Positions 44,661 to 54,722 of a stretch of 64,000 bases of DNA are shown here, in pieces (position 1 is the stretch's first letter; every line of letters begins with the position of its first letter). Source of the stretch: Globisporangium splendens (lineage: Eukaryota; Oomycota; Peronosporomycetes; Pythiales; Pythiaceae). Below the pieces are notes generated by a model that saw only the letters and a list, made by a program, of their open reading frames with translations, was not told the origin of the DNA and made no database searches. Where the stretch lies: the NCBI GenBank assembly GCA_006386115.1, contig VFIW01000162.1, positions 1 to 64,000 on the forward strand, in the 5' to 3' direction. Made by a program: the position numbers and the translations under genes.

Positions 44661-46382
44661 ATGGGAGAGCTGCTGCTGCCACCGCTGACGAGCGCGAATG
44701 TCGTGTGGCGCGAGCGCGACGCGCTGCATGGAGTGCCACACGTGCTCGGCGCCATCAGTGCGTTTCTGGATCCATCCGAGGTGTTTGAGTCCGTGGCGAG
44801 CGCAGCGTCAATCCGGTCGCCCTGGCTGCTTCATCGCGTGGCGCTACTCGAAGCACATCGGTGGTGTGCGGCGCAGCACTCGGAGACTCGAGTGCGCTGC
44901 CTGAAGCAGCAGCAATTTGCGGCTGCGATGGGGGTTGCCGTGAGGGACGGTGCACTGTCCGTTGCGAAATGGTTGCGCGACGTGTATTTTTCAGAAGGCC
45001 GCATCCGGTCGACGATGTTTGAAGATGCGGCGCATCGCGGACACGCTGAGGTCTTAGCGTGGCTTGCGACGGTGTACCCAAAGCGCAATAGACTGCGGCC
45101 GCGGTCGTTGTGTGTTGCGATAAGCGCTGGCCACCTGGGTGTCGTTCAGTGGTGGTGGAGACACTACGACGAATCGACTTTCCTCATGGTCCCCGTAATG
45201 TACCAAGCTGCAGAAGCTGGGCAACTCGATATCATTGTGTTTCTGCATACACACACAAAGTGCCCAGCCTCTGGTTCCATCTCTGCGATCGACAGCGCTG
45301 CTTCAAATGGACATCTAGACGTCGTCAAGTGGCTCCATGAAAATCGAGGAGACGAGTGTTCGATCGAAGCATTCAAGAGCGCAGTCAAGCGTGGCCACTT
45401 GGGTGTTGCCAAGTATTTAGCTCGGGCTATGTCAGCGCGCACTTACGATATCGTGGGATATGCTGCGTGTAGTGGCAGCGTGGAGATGCTGAACTGGGCG
45501 AAAGCACAAGCTGTTGAGTTTGGAATCATGCACTACGAGATTAGCCACGACGTCGTTGCCCTCAAGCTGTCGGTGCTACAGTGGCTGTTGGCGAACAAAT
45601 ATGCGTTTAACGCCACAGGTATTTTCCGAGAAGCTGTGAAAAGTGGCGATTTTCAAGTCGTGCAGTGGGTGTGGGACAAATTCAAGCTGCAGACCTTCGG
45701 GGAAAACGGGCGAACTCGAACAGACGTGGACAAGGCCGCAGCAACAGGGAACTTGGCAATGGTTCAATGGCTCAGCAGAGCAGGTTTTTATTTCACAGCG
45801 CAAGCAATGGACTTCGCTGCAGCAAATGGCGACTTGGAGATGGTCCAGTGGCTTCATGCAAATAGAGACGAAGGGTGCTCGACAGCAGCTATGAATGCTG
45901 CGGCGGCAAATGGCCATTTGACCACCGTCCAGTTTCTTCATTTCCACCGCACCGAAGGGTGCACAACAAAGGCCATGGACATGGCAGCTGCCAATGGGTA
46001 CCTTGATGTTGTAAAGTTTCTACACAATCACCGAAACGAAGGGTGTACGACCAACGCGATGGACCAAGCCGCGAATCGAGGTGATCTGGAGATGGTTCAG
46101 TTTCTACATGCCAACCGACACGAAGGTTGCACTGTGCGTGCCATGGATGCGTCGCTAGACATGGAGATTCTCGATTACCTGCACAAAAATCGTATCGAAG
46201 GGTGCACAGAGACAGCGTGTGAGTTCGCTTCGGAACTTGGTCGCTTGGATATTCTCGAGTGGCTTTTCACAAGCAAACGGCGTGCTTTCAGTGTCGGCCG
46301 TATTCTTCAGCACGCGCGAAGGTTTGAGCAATTCCATGTCGAGATGTGGATCGATGTCGTTTTGGACGACGAAATCCAGTGA
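44661..46382 (+). CDS. Ankyrin-repeat protein, 573 residues
   Basis: Single-exon gene. After an N-terminal helical region (AISAFLDPSEVFESVASAAS) the protein consists of about a dozen degenerate ankyrin-like repeats of 26-34 residues. The last five are very regular, each built as [A-A-A/N-x-G-x-L-E/D-M/V-V-Q-F/W-L-H] followed by [N/H-R-x-E-G-C-T-T-x-A-M-D], between about residues 385 and 530. The repeated EGCT tetrapeptide is characteristic of the long oomycete ankyrin families. No other domain, signal peptide or membrane segment is seen. A role as a protein-interaction scaffold follows only from the fold. Confidence 0.9.
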   Translation: MGELLLPPLTSANVVWRERDALHGVPHVLGAISAFLDPSEVFESVASAASIRSPWLLHRVALLEAHRWCAAQHSETRVRCLKQQQFAAAMGVAVRDGALSVAKWLRDVYFSEGRIRSTMFEDAAHRGHAEVLAWLATVYPKRNRLRPRSLCVAISAGHLGVVQWWWRHYDESTFLMVPVMYQAAEAGQLDIIVFLHTHTKCPASGSISAIDSAASNGHLDVVKWLHENRGDECSIEAFKSAVKRGHLGVAKYLARAMSARTYDIVGYAACSGSVEMLNWAKAQAVEFGIMHYEISHDVVALKLSVLQWLLANKYAFNATGIFREAVKSGDFQVVQWVWDKFKLQTFGENGRTRTDVDKAAATGNLAMVQWLSRAGFYFTAQAMDFAAANGDLEMVQWLHANRDEGCSTAAMNAAAANGHLTTVQFLHFHRTEGCTTKAMDMAAANGYLDVVKFLHNHRNEGCTTNAMDQAANRGDLEMVQFLHANRHEGCTVRAMDASLDMEILDYLHKNRIEGCTETACEFASELGRLDILEWLFTSKRRAFSVGRILQHARRFEQFHVEMWIDVVLDDEIQ

Positions 46383-47466
46383 ACAGCAGCAGTACGATAA
46401 CGTCGAATCAATTTGAGTTCAACAGCTTTGGGACAGAGGTCATTAAGACGGTTGCAATGATCAACACGTTGTCTATCTCATTCGAAACTGCCCTCACTGA
46501 GAGACAAATGATAACCGCTTATCAGAACGAAGTTCCGTCCGGATGAAGCTGATAAGTTGAAGGCGTCAACAATCCTTTTTTCTGAGACGATCCTTGTTAC
46601 ATGTAGTTCCTGCGGTCCAACTGGTCTTCGACGAGACAACGAACGGGAAGACGCACCTTTACTGGATTCCAATGAGCTCAGTGCAGATCACATTGCTGTT
46701 CGACTCGCACTCGTTTCTGCCACCGACTGTGTCGGTTGTGTTGGTCAGCTATTTCTCGGAGGCAAATAGAGGGCTCTCGGTACAGTAGCTCTCGTATTTC
46801 ACCCCACTGTGTAGTGTTCGTCCCCTCAAGGGAGAACGAAACGTTGCGTGATCTGGAAGAGTATATCGTTGTGGACTTGCTCGAGGCTTTCGCCAGAGGG
46901 GCACACCACATTCTCTGTGCTCTGCATGGTGCGTTTACACTCTCCCTTCGAAACTCCCCGCAACGCGCACGAATAGTGGACAGTCAGACAAGACGATCTT
47001 CGAATCGGTTGCACGACTCATTCGCATTCAAAATACACATCGGCCAGGCAAATACACAGACAGGCTTCCGTTTTCGTCACCACTGAAAAATCGTTTACTT
47101 TTGAGTACACGATTTACTGTGTAATATCTAAGCACAGCACAGTGAAGGAGCTGCGCAGCACGTTGCCGTTGGTCTACCGAGGTGTCATCTGTTGCAGTAT
47201 TGTTCCCCATCTCATGACGACCCATCAATTTTACGGATCGTGTATGACAGATATGATGGCGCGGCAGGTGTACTAATGGACACTTTCGGGAGCATTTGGA
47301 AAAGAGAGAGTTTCTGAGCACTCTTGGTCACGGTGGCGGGAAGATTTGCGATGTGCGTGCGAGCATGACAGGTCCAGAGCTCGAAAGTGATTCGAATTGA
47401 TCGGTCTTTGAGCACGATCACTTTCCAATTTGCCGAGCCAGGCAAATACCCACAGCGAGCGTCAAC
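46383..47466. other. Upstream region of lipase paralog A; part of a duplicated block
   Basis: Stretches at about 46545-46760 and 47180-47300 have diverged counterparts at about 53120-53300 and 53505-53590, upstream of paralog B. From 47321 onward the match to 54577 becomes almost perfect, so at least the last 146 bp upstream of the start codon are part of the recent duplication. Confidence 0.65.
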
Positions 47467-49218
47467 ATGAGCGACCTCAAGAACCAGCGAAACAAGCCTC
47501 CTGTCGGCAGCAGTTCGTCTGCTATGCGCCAGCTGCTGCTCTTCGTGGCATCGCTTGTCGGCGTCGTGAGCCTCTCGCTCGTGATGGTCGGCATGCACGC
47601 CGACACGTTTCAGCACGACGCGCACCGTTTGCTCCAGGAGATCCAGCAAGCGAAGGGCATCCACCTCACGCTCACCCCGAAGGACAACGCGACCTTCGAA
47701 GCCGGTGTGCTCATCCACGGCTACTTCTTCACAACCACCAACTTGACCACGAGCAGCACGATTGACGGATCTTCGTTTGATGGCCGCATTTCGATGGCGA
47801 TCGGTGACGTCCAACTCAACTACACTCTGCTTGACGGCCGCGCGTACATGAGCGAAGAAGACCAGGCGACTGGCAAAGTGATCCGCCGCGACTGCCTTTC
47901 CCCGAGCAGCCTGCCACCGATTCATCAGTTCACGGACTCGCTGGCGAACGCGCGTGTGATTGACGACGTTGCGAGCTCCAGTGTCAAATGTGACGGTGGC
48001 AAGCTGATCGAGTTCGTGTTCGCCGGCGAGCCTTTCGTGTACTGCTACAAGCCTGAATCCAGCTCCAGTAATTTCGACACGATCCACAGTGAGAGTTTGG
48101 AAGCGAGTGTGCAGTTCCTCAGCAACATCAGCGATGGATTCCCATCTCATAATGCGCTTCAGCCACCTTCGGATTTCGACCTGACGCAGTGCGAGAGGGT
48201 CGACGTCGCTGCTAGCGCCAGTGCCAGCACCAGCTCCACTCGCAGCCTTGTGGAAACTCTGAAAACGCAAGCTACTGCCGTCGTCGCGGCTACGGCGCGT
48301 CGAACGCAAGATGTGGTCACCGTTGCGACAGGCAACAGACGGCTCGGATTGTTCGGCGGCTCGGATTGTTCGTGCACTGGCGGGAAGAAAGTGTGCCTGT
48401 TCGTGCATGGTCTCGGAAGAGAAGGAACGATTGGGCTGTTCGATGACGATACCAACTACTGGGGTTCAATCAAGAGCAAAGCGAACTGCTGCTCGACGAT
48501 CAAGTTCTTGCGCATGGATACCGTGAACACTCCATGGTACGCTGACACACTGCCAAAGCAGGTGTGTGACGCGGCTGTCAAACTCACAGGAAGCACCAAC
48601 AAGATGGCGTTGGACAACATTGCGCTGATCGGCCACTCAATGGGCAACTTAGTCATCGCGGCCGCAGCGTTCAAAAACATGTGTGCTATTGGTCCATCTT
48701 CAAAGTGGATCGCGATGTCTGGTCCCATGGGCGGCAGTATGAGCTCCAACACAGCTATCGGAACTTGCGATGATTCGAGCATCCTCAAGAAACCCACCGT
48801 CGAGGCGTTCCAACTTTTCGGCTTTTGTCCAGCCAAGGCGTCTACTCAGTCCTTGGCATACCAGTCATCTAAGCGTGCATCGAATGAGCTGAATTCTCTG
48901 TACATCAGCGCACAAGCGATGTTCCAGAAATACGTGACATCGAGCCTCTGCGGCATCAACCCAACTGGAATCGTGTCGACCTCGTCGGTTAAGTTCACCC
49001 TCCTCGCAACCGTCTCACTTCATCCGACCGACGAAAACGACGGTGCTGTGGACTTCACGAGCTGCAGAGGTGGCTTTCCAGCGTCAAAGTACGGCAGATC
49101 TTATACCGACAAGTTCTACGAAGCAGACTTGAATCATGCCGACAGTGCATTTCGCAACGGCGACGGCTTGGTGGGCGACGAGCGAAAGCCTGTGAAATGG
49201 TTCAACTGCCAGTTCTAA
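47467..49218 (+). CDS. Membrane-anchored lipase-like alpha/beta hydrolase (paralog A)
   Basis: 583 residues, single exon. A short polar N-terminus is followed by one hydrophobic signal-anchor (about 22-43, LLLFVASLVGVVSLSLVMVG), predicting type II topology with the enzyme outside or in the lumen. The conserved LLQEIQQAKGIHLTLTPK follows. The hydrolase half has FVHGLG (His314-Gly315, oxyanion-loop type), GHSMGN with nucleophile Ser391, candidate Asp525 (ENDG) or Asp529, and candidate His557 (LNHAD), the classical lipase order. A Cys-containing CSCTGGKKVC precedes the core. The C-terminus VKWFNCQF is common to all paralogs. Substrate is unknown; lipids are the family guess. It is 99% or more identical to paralog B except near the 3' end. 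A MULE inserted 94 bp beyond its stop. Confidence 0.92.
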   Translation: MSDLKNQRNKPPVGSSSSAMRQLLLFVASLVGVVSLSLVMVGMHADTFQHDAHRLLQEIQQAKGIHLTLTPKDNATFEAGVLIHGYFFTTTNLTTSSTIDGSSFDGRISMAIGDVQLNYTLLDGRAYMSEEDQATGKVIRRDCLSPSSLPPIHQFTDSLANARVIDDVASSSVKCDGGKLIEFVFAGEPFVYCYKPESSSSNFDTIHSESLEASVQFLSNISDGFPSHNALQPPSDFDLTQCERVDVAASASASTSSTRSLVETLKTQATAVVAATARRTQDVVTVATGNRRLGLFGGSDCSCTGGKKVCLFVHGLGREGTIGLFDDDTNYWGSIKSKANCCSTIKFLRMDTVNTPWYADTLPKQVCDAAVKLTGSTNKMALDNIALIGHSMGNLVIAAAAFKNMCAIGPSSKWIAMSGPMGGSMSSNTAIGTCDDSSILKKPTVEAFQLFGFCPAKASTQSLAYQSSKRASNELNSLYISAQAMFQKYVTSSLCGINPTGIVSTSSVKFTLLATVSLHPTDENDGAVDFTSCRGGFPASKYGRSYTDKFYEADLNHADSAFRNGDGLVGDERKPVKWFNCQF

Positions 49219-49530
49219 GAGAGTAAAAGCTGCTGTCAGTCGTCTGGGATAAGATCGAACAAAATTATGGCAATAAAGTGATTCTTTCTAGCATCATCGC
49301 AAAATAGGAATAGGGGTAATAAAAAATATATTCCTCTTTCAAACGTAAATAAAAAAAATAAGCCTCTCAAACGATAAATAAAAAAAATGCTCCTGAAATG
49401 CGTAGATTACATGATGAGACGCGAGATTTATAGTTTACATGTAATATAACCCTCTTGATGAAATATAACCTCCATGTACTGATATTCCAGACATTACCAG
49501 ATGGGAAGTAATTTCCTGCATTTTCAACTC

Positions 49531-49602
49531 GTTCCTGTAGCTCAATGGTAGAGCCCCGTGTATCTACGCGGGAGGTCGAGGGTTCGAATCCCTCTAAGAA
49601 CA
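49531..49602 (+). tRNA. tRNA-like sequence inside the MULE (probable tRNA pseudogene or SINE head)
   Basis: 72 nt that fold as a cloverleaf. The acceptor arm pairs 6 of 7 (GTTCCTG with TAAGAAC). The D arm is perfect (GCTC/GAGC with loop AATGGTA) and so is the T arm (GAGGG/CCCTC with loop TTCGAAT). A and B boxes (TAGCTCAATGG, GGTTCGAATCC) are good internal RNA polymerase III promoter matches. The anticodon arm is abnormal: it forms either 5 bp with an 8-nt loop or 6 bp with a 6-nt loop, so no anticodon can be assigned safely. CCA is not encoded. The good arms with a faulty anticodon loop suggest a captured tRNA pseudogene or a SINE head rather than a working tRNA. Confidence 0.55.
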
Positions 49603-50253
49603 AAATCTTTGGGTTTGCCTTGATTATCTCCCACACTATTCTAGAACTGCCGAAGGCGACCGCACCGTGTGAAGAGTGAGTCAGGCTAGACGCCAGTACA
49701 CTTAGTCCAAATGGCGGATGCTCCTTCAAGAAAGAGTTTCGATGCTACTTCGCATTCACAAATCTCCTGTCTTAGCAGCTCCAGGTGTACAGAGTCTAGT
49801 CACATCACTGTTTTTGATATGAATGAACGTAAAATGAGATTCCCTGAATTTTGATCATTGTGTAGACGGATGGTACCGCATGGATACGGATGGCTACAAA
49901 TGGATACATTTGAGTAATCGTGAAAGTTGTACAGTTGACCGTCGCAAACAACTGAGATGAAATCCATGGTGAAGTAAATGAATGGTTGCATTAATGAATG
50001 ACTAGGTGAACCAACTCTACTTTGTGGTTCGTTGTTGGTGCCTGCGTTTGTTGTGCCCGGTCTTCCCGCACACTGTGCATTGACTTACCTTTTTCGGTTT
50101 CCGACTCAAAAGCAATGTAGCACTTTGACTTTCACGTCGATTATTCTTCTTTGGTCGGCCACGCCGTTTTAGAATCTTTGGTGCCGTGCAGGAACTTGTT
50201 GACTATTCGCTTTTCAGCACTGGTGGTGACCATACGATTTGGTCACCCTCACT

Positions 50254-51987
50254 CTAGGCACTTGAGTACGTCTCCGTTTTCCAAGTTGAGTCAAAGAATT
50301 GACTAATCACATCCAATCTGTTTGTCACACGTAAACTGAGTATGGCGTGATCACAAGGAGCATTCAAGTCGGTGTAGGAACCACAACTGCACATTGCATT
50401 GCTCCCGGATAACTGGATTACGTATTCTACCGGAGGTGCACCGCGCTTCAGATATGTCGTGACAAGAAATGAATACTCGCTGTACTGAGAAACTTGGATG
50501 TTGTCACTTGCACCGAGAACTTTTTCGACTTTGGAGCTTGCTCGTTGTGTAAGTTTTCCCCATTTCTTGAACTTCTGTATACTTGATACCCATTTTGATC
50601 CAACATACCGTTCAATGGACATTAAGCAGTCGAGGATTGGAAGTTTTCGTATACCTCGCAGAACACCATTGATGGACTCAACATTATTTGAAGTAAGTGT
50701 TCCATATCGCGGGCACGGACTGTAACACGTCGACCACTTTTCTTTCCCCACTTCTAGAAGCCACCTTTCTGCACTTTTGTTCATTTCGCGTAGAGTCTTC
50801 GCTTGTGCTTCAAACTTAGTTTCGATACAAGCTCGCGCAAGCCCCCAAGCGGCATTTTTCAAATCTTTTGACTTGAACTTCTTGTTGAAGTTTTCCATCA
50901 AGTGACGAAAGCAGAAGAAGTGGTATGGGATCTGGGCAAGTGACGAGACAGCAGGCACTAATCCTTTATCGCGGTCGGAGATGACGAATGTCGGTGGTAC
51001 GACAAGACGACTGACCAAAAACCGGAGGAAAAATGACCAGGTGTCTTCGTTCTCAGTAGAGACGACAGCAATTCCGACTATCTGAAGTTCGTGATTGCCG
51101 TTGAGGAAGCATGCGACAAGAAGAGTACCACCGATAACAGTCTTCAAAAATGTTCCGTCCAGACACATTCCACGCGATGGGTACTTGGAAAATGACTGAA
51201 CTCCCTCTCGATACAAAATTGCCAAGCGGTTGAACTTGCCATCAACCACTTCACAACATGCGATGTGGTTGTTCTTCTTCAATTGATCGACGTAGGACGG
51301 AAGGCTTGCACACTGGGTGTATTCGTTGCCGTAGAATTCCTCCTTGAGCCGAGCAAACGCATTGACACAATTCTTGTAGGTTGTAGCATGACCCATCTAC
51401 TCAACCTTGTGCTCAATAGCAATAGGGGTCATGTCCCGTCCGCATTGAATGAAGAGTTCTCGCACTTCCGTGTTTCTCGCCAGCAACTTCGCAGTCCACC
51501 TTCTGTTCATTCCGCGACTTCCAATGTCGATTGAACATGTATGAGGAACAATCCGTGACGGTGGTCGAAAGCTTGAGGTGAAGGAGAAGAGGACAACAAA
51601 TTCACACCCGATGACTGGACACGTAGCCTTGTATCAACGCTTATCACTGACAACAACTTTGAACGGTCTGACAACGCGGGCGTGGTATTCAATAACCGCG
51701 TCAATGATCGAGTCTTTGTTCTTGTAGACGATGTCGAAGAAATTGTCGTGCCACACACCATTTTCTTCAGAACCTTGACCAAGAGAGAATGTGAGTACAC
51801 CTTCGTCTTGACCTTGTTCGTTTTTCGGATCGAGGGGCACAGAAACCATCGCGTTTATCGCTTGAGTAAAATTGGATAATGAGAAGCGAATCGCAAGAGT
51901 AACACATAGCGTTCTTCCACGATTACATTTGTTCGTAAGTTGGTAGTAGAAATGCACTCCTTGGTGGACAGATTGAATCACATTCAC
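50254..51987 (-). pseudogene. MULE transposase with two in-frame nonsense codons
   Basis: One frame from 51987 to the stop at 50254, interrupted by TGA at 51634-51636 and TAG at 51397-51399. The N-terminal part has a Mutator-type DNA-binding finger (YHARVVRPFKVVVSDKR, then C-P-V-I-G-C and H-T-C). The MULE DDE domain has MCLDGTFLKTVIGG (first Asp), VISDRDKGLVPAV (second Asp) and the CFRHLMENFNKKF segment. A SWIM finger (CSCGSYTDLNAPCDHAIL) ends it. No frameshift was found over 1.7 kb, so the copy is recent; the two stops probably make it non-autonomous. Whether a related active copy exists elsewhere cannot be seen here. Confidence 0.9.
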
Positions 51988-52327
51988 TCATTATTCAACA
52001 ATCGAGAGTGTGGAAATTTCTCCACATCGCAGCGTGTGATTGGCGTGATGGAGCGTGAGATTATTCTTCAAATACCGCGCATTGATTCGACAAGCCAACT
52101 CCACTCTGTCCCACTTACCACTTGAAAGCAGATGAAGTGGATCCTCAATCAACACCTCTGTCATCCTGTTCAAACGTCTGTATTCGCTTAAAACTGAAGC
52201 AGGTTAGCTTTCCATATAATGCGCATTTATTCCATTGAGGGGTATTTTTTTATTTATCGTTTGAGAGGCTTATTTTTTTATTTACGTTTGAAAGAGGAAT
52301 ATATTTTTTTATTACCCCATAGGAATA

Positions 52328-53670
52328 AACATAGTTCTGTTGTGCAATTCAGAATTGCATCAAAAATTGCCAATTCCTGATGAATTTCTTTGTAGAAGTG
52401 AAATTTGAGGGTTGACAATGCTAGCAATTTGACAATCTTCGAAAGCAACAATACTCTATTATAGTATTGGCAAATTGGCGTTGAGATCTGTGAAGGTGCT
52501 GTGACAGCTGTTTGCACTTGGTTTACCATACAAACCTCTTTATTTAATTCTTCCCTATTTCCCTAAATAAGTCAACCGGTTAGGGGACTTTTCCCAAAAT
52601 CCAAAGTGGTCTGTCCTATGGTGATGTCCGAGTCAAGTGGCATCTTGTTCGGATTGGTGGTGTAACTCGTAGCCGCCAGTACGCTGTTGTCCTGCGCGCT
52701 CTGCTGCATGGTGCTCGTCTTCTCCTCTGCGCTGTTTGCTCTTTGCTCCTTCCCCTCTTTGTCGCTGTGCGTCCACTTTCGGACCGCTGTATGATTGACA
52801 GTAAAAAGTGCAGATGATTTTTGGCCAATGATATCCGACTATTTTCGATTTTCCAGTCTGAAGACGCAGTTTGCACTACAAATCCTCAAATTGTGTCCCA
52901 CTCAAATAGTACCCCGCCTTCGAGTGGGGTACAAGTTTAGTTCCCTATAGTCGTGCTGTGCTCGAACACTACCCCACCTCTATTTGTGCCCCAGTTTTGC
53001 ATGGGGTACTAACATAATCTCCCTGGAACACAATTCGAGGACTTACAGTAAGCCTGACTGCAACTGCTGCAAACAATTGCCAATCGTCTGCTTGCCGGAA
53101 CGAAGTCTCGTCGGGATTACGCAGCGGCTTGATAAGTTGAAGGTATCGGAAGTAATCGCTCTCAGACGGTCCCAGCTTTGTTCCTCTGGTCCAACTGGTC
53201 TTCCGACGAGACACCGACGGGAAGACACACCTTTACAAGATTCCCAAGAGAGCAATGCAAATCACGCATGTGGATCGACTCCACCGACACGCACTTCAAA
53301 TACACGTCGAATAGTAAATACTTATTAGGGTTCTTCAGTTTAATGTGTCTCGGTTACCGTATTAGACAGCTATTCTCATCTGGAGTAATAATTGTCGGGC
53401 TTCTTCCTTGATCGCCACTGAAAACAAAGCATTCATTAGCATGCAATAAGAACAGCGGTGCAAAGGAGTTGCCCACCACGTCACTCAAGTATTAATCCGT
53501 GTGCATTGAGCTAGGTGTCGTCTGCATCTGCTATGTTCCCCATCTCAATTTTGGCATCAATTGTACGGATCGCTCGTTGGCTAGTGTATCCACTCGTCGA
53601 GCTGGCGTGAACTACGTCGTCACGTCGTGGTTGAAAACGTCCAGTTCAATGACACAGGAGATCATCCACC
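52328..53670. other. No intact gene; diverged counterpart of the region upstream of paralog A
   Basis: Sequence at about 53110-53300 (SSGPTGLPTRHRRE in one frame) resembles 46600-46760, and 53505-53590 resembles 47180-47240. These are older parts of the lipase-block duplication, or a small dispersed repeat that precedes each copy. No complete gene is present. Confidence 0.5.
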
Positions 53671-53939
53671 ATTTAGAGCCACCATTGTCTCTGAGTACCC
53701 TGTTTAACGCGATTGAATAAGATGTGAGTCGGACAATCGCGAAGCAAGTGGGGAAACAGTATGAGATGATTGTGATGGTCAAGAGGAAGCGCATTTGTGT
53801 GTATAAAGCAGAAAAGTGAGGCGAAGAGATTGCGTTAATATCTTGCATCAGCAGCAAGTGGATGATGGGAGGTGATGGGGCCATGTGTGATAGATGCAAT
53901 ACCCCGTCATTTTTGATCCATAGTGCTGTGACTCTAAAT
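53671..53939 (+). repeat. MITE-like unit, left arm of an inverted pair
   Basis: A 269 bp unit that begins ATTTAGAGCCAC and ends GTGACTCTAAAT, i.e. it has its own short terminal inverted repeats. It is present again in inverted orientation at 54220-54488; one internal difference was noticed by eye. No coding. Confidence 0.8.
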
Positions 53940-54219
53940 CGGGGATGGACTGTTCGTTTACGTCCCCTAGTCGACTACTTCTTCCGTAAATACCATCCCC
54001 ACCGAGAAATGATCGAGATGTAGAGGGTAGAGCATCTGGGAGGAACGCATGTAAATTGGCTGCATAGAGGTTTTGTATTATGACAGGGAACACCTTTGAG
54101 GTTCACAAATTATAGCTCAAAAGTTACAGCATCAATTTTAGCAATGATCAAGGCTCCTCCAAGACGCATTCCTCACAGTGATACAGTGAATCTCATCAAT
54201 ATTGTGATGGCAACACTCC

Positions 54220-54488
54220 ATTTAGAGTCACAGCACTATGGATCAAAAATGACGGGGTATTGCATCTATCACACATGGCCCCATCACCTCCCATCATCCA
54301 CTTGCTGCTGATGCAAGATATTAACGCAATCTCTTCGCCTCACTTTTCTGCTTTATACACACAAATGCGCTTCCTCTTGACCATCACAATCATCTCATTC
54401 TGTTTCCCCACTTGCTTCGCGATTGTCCGACTCACATCTTATTCAATCGCGTTAAACAGGGTACTCAGAGACAATGGTGGCTCTAAAT
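54220..54488 (-). repeat. MITE-like unit, right arm of an inverted pair
   Basis: Inverted 269 bp copy of 53671-53939, with 280 bp of different sequence (53940-54219) between the arms. The pair could form a 269 bp stem. This block lies in the upstream region of paralog B and is absent upstream of paralog A. Confidence 0.8.
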
Positions 54489-54722
54489 GGAGATTCGACT
54501 GTGTGTAATGGACACTTTCTGGAGCAATGGACCATTACTGCTGGCTGCAGTGTCATCGCAAAAGTGCGACTAACCGCTCTTGGTCACGGTGGCGGGAAGA
54601 TTTGCGATGTGCGTGCGAGCATGACAGGTCCAGAGCTCGAAAGTGATTCGAATTGATCGGTCTTTGAGCACGATCACTTTCCAATTTGCCGAGCCAGGCA
54701 AATACCCACAGCGAGCGTCAAC

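Larger units (their letters stand above)
49313..52318 (-). mobile_element. MULE (Mutator-like) DNA transposon with TIRs and 9 bp TSD
   Basis: A 3,006 bp element with terminal inverted repeats of about 80 bp (49313-49392 and about 52237-52318), starting GGGGTAATAAAAAA at each end and differing mainly in A-run length. A perfect 9 bp duplication, ATAGGAATA, lies at 49304-49312 and 52319-52327, the hallmark length for Mutator insertions. Each TIR holds two tandem related units of about 26 bp (CCTCTTTCAAACGTAAATAA and CCTCTCAAACGATAAATAA, each followed by A-rich sequence), which could be transposase-binding sites. It contains a transposase gene on the minus strand and an 860 bp non-coding left part with a tRNA-like sequence. 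The equivalent place after paralog B is empty, so the insertion postdates the duplication or affected one copy only. Confidence 0.95.

Noticed and set aside
47212..48408. 398-codon antisense open frame over paralog A (and 54570-55664 over B, 23673-24740 over D)
   Set aside because: Long antisense frames arise from GC-rich third positions of the lipase genes; the translations are His/Arg-rich with no motif and appear wherever the sense gene is conserved.
49531..49602. Reading the tRNA-like sequence as an amber-suppressor (CTA) or Asp (ATC) tRNA
   Set aside because: The anticodon loop is 6 or 8 nt depending on pairing, so the anticodon position is undefined; good evidence for a functional tRNA is lacking.
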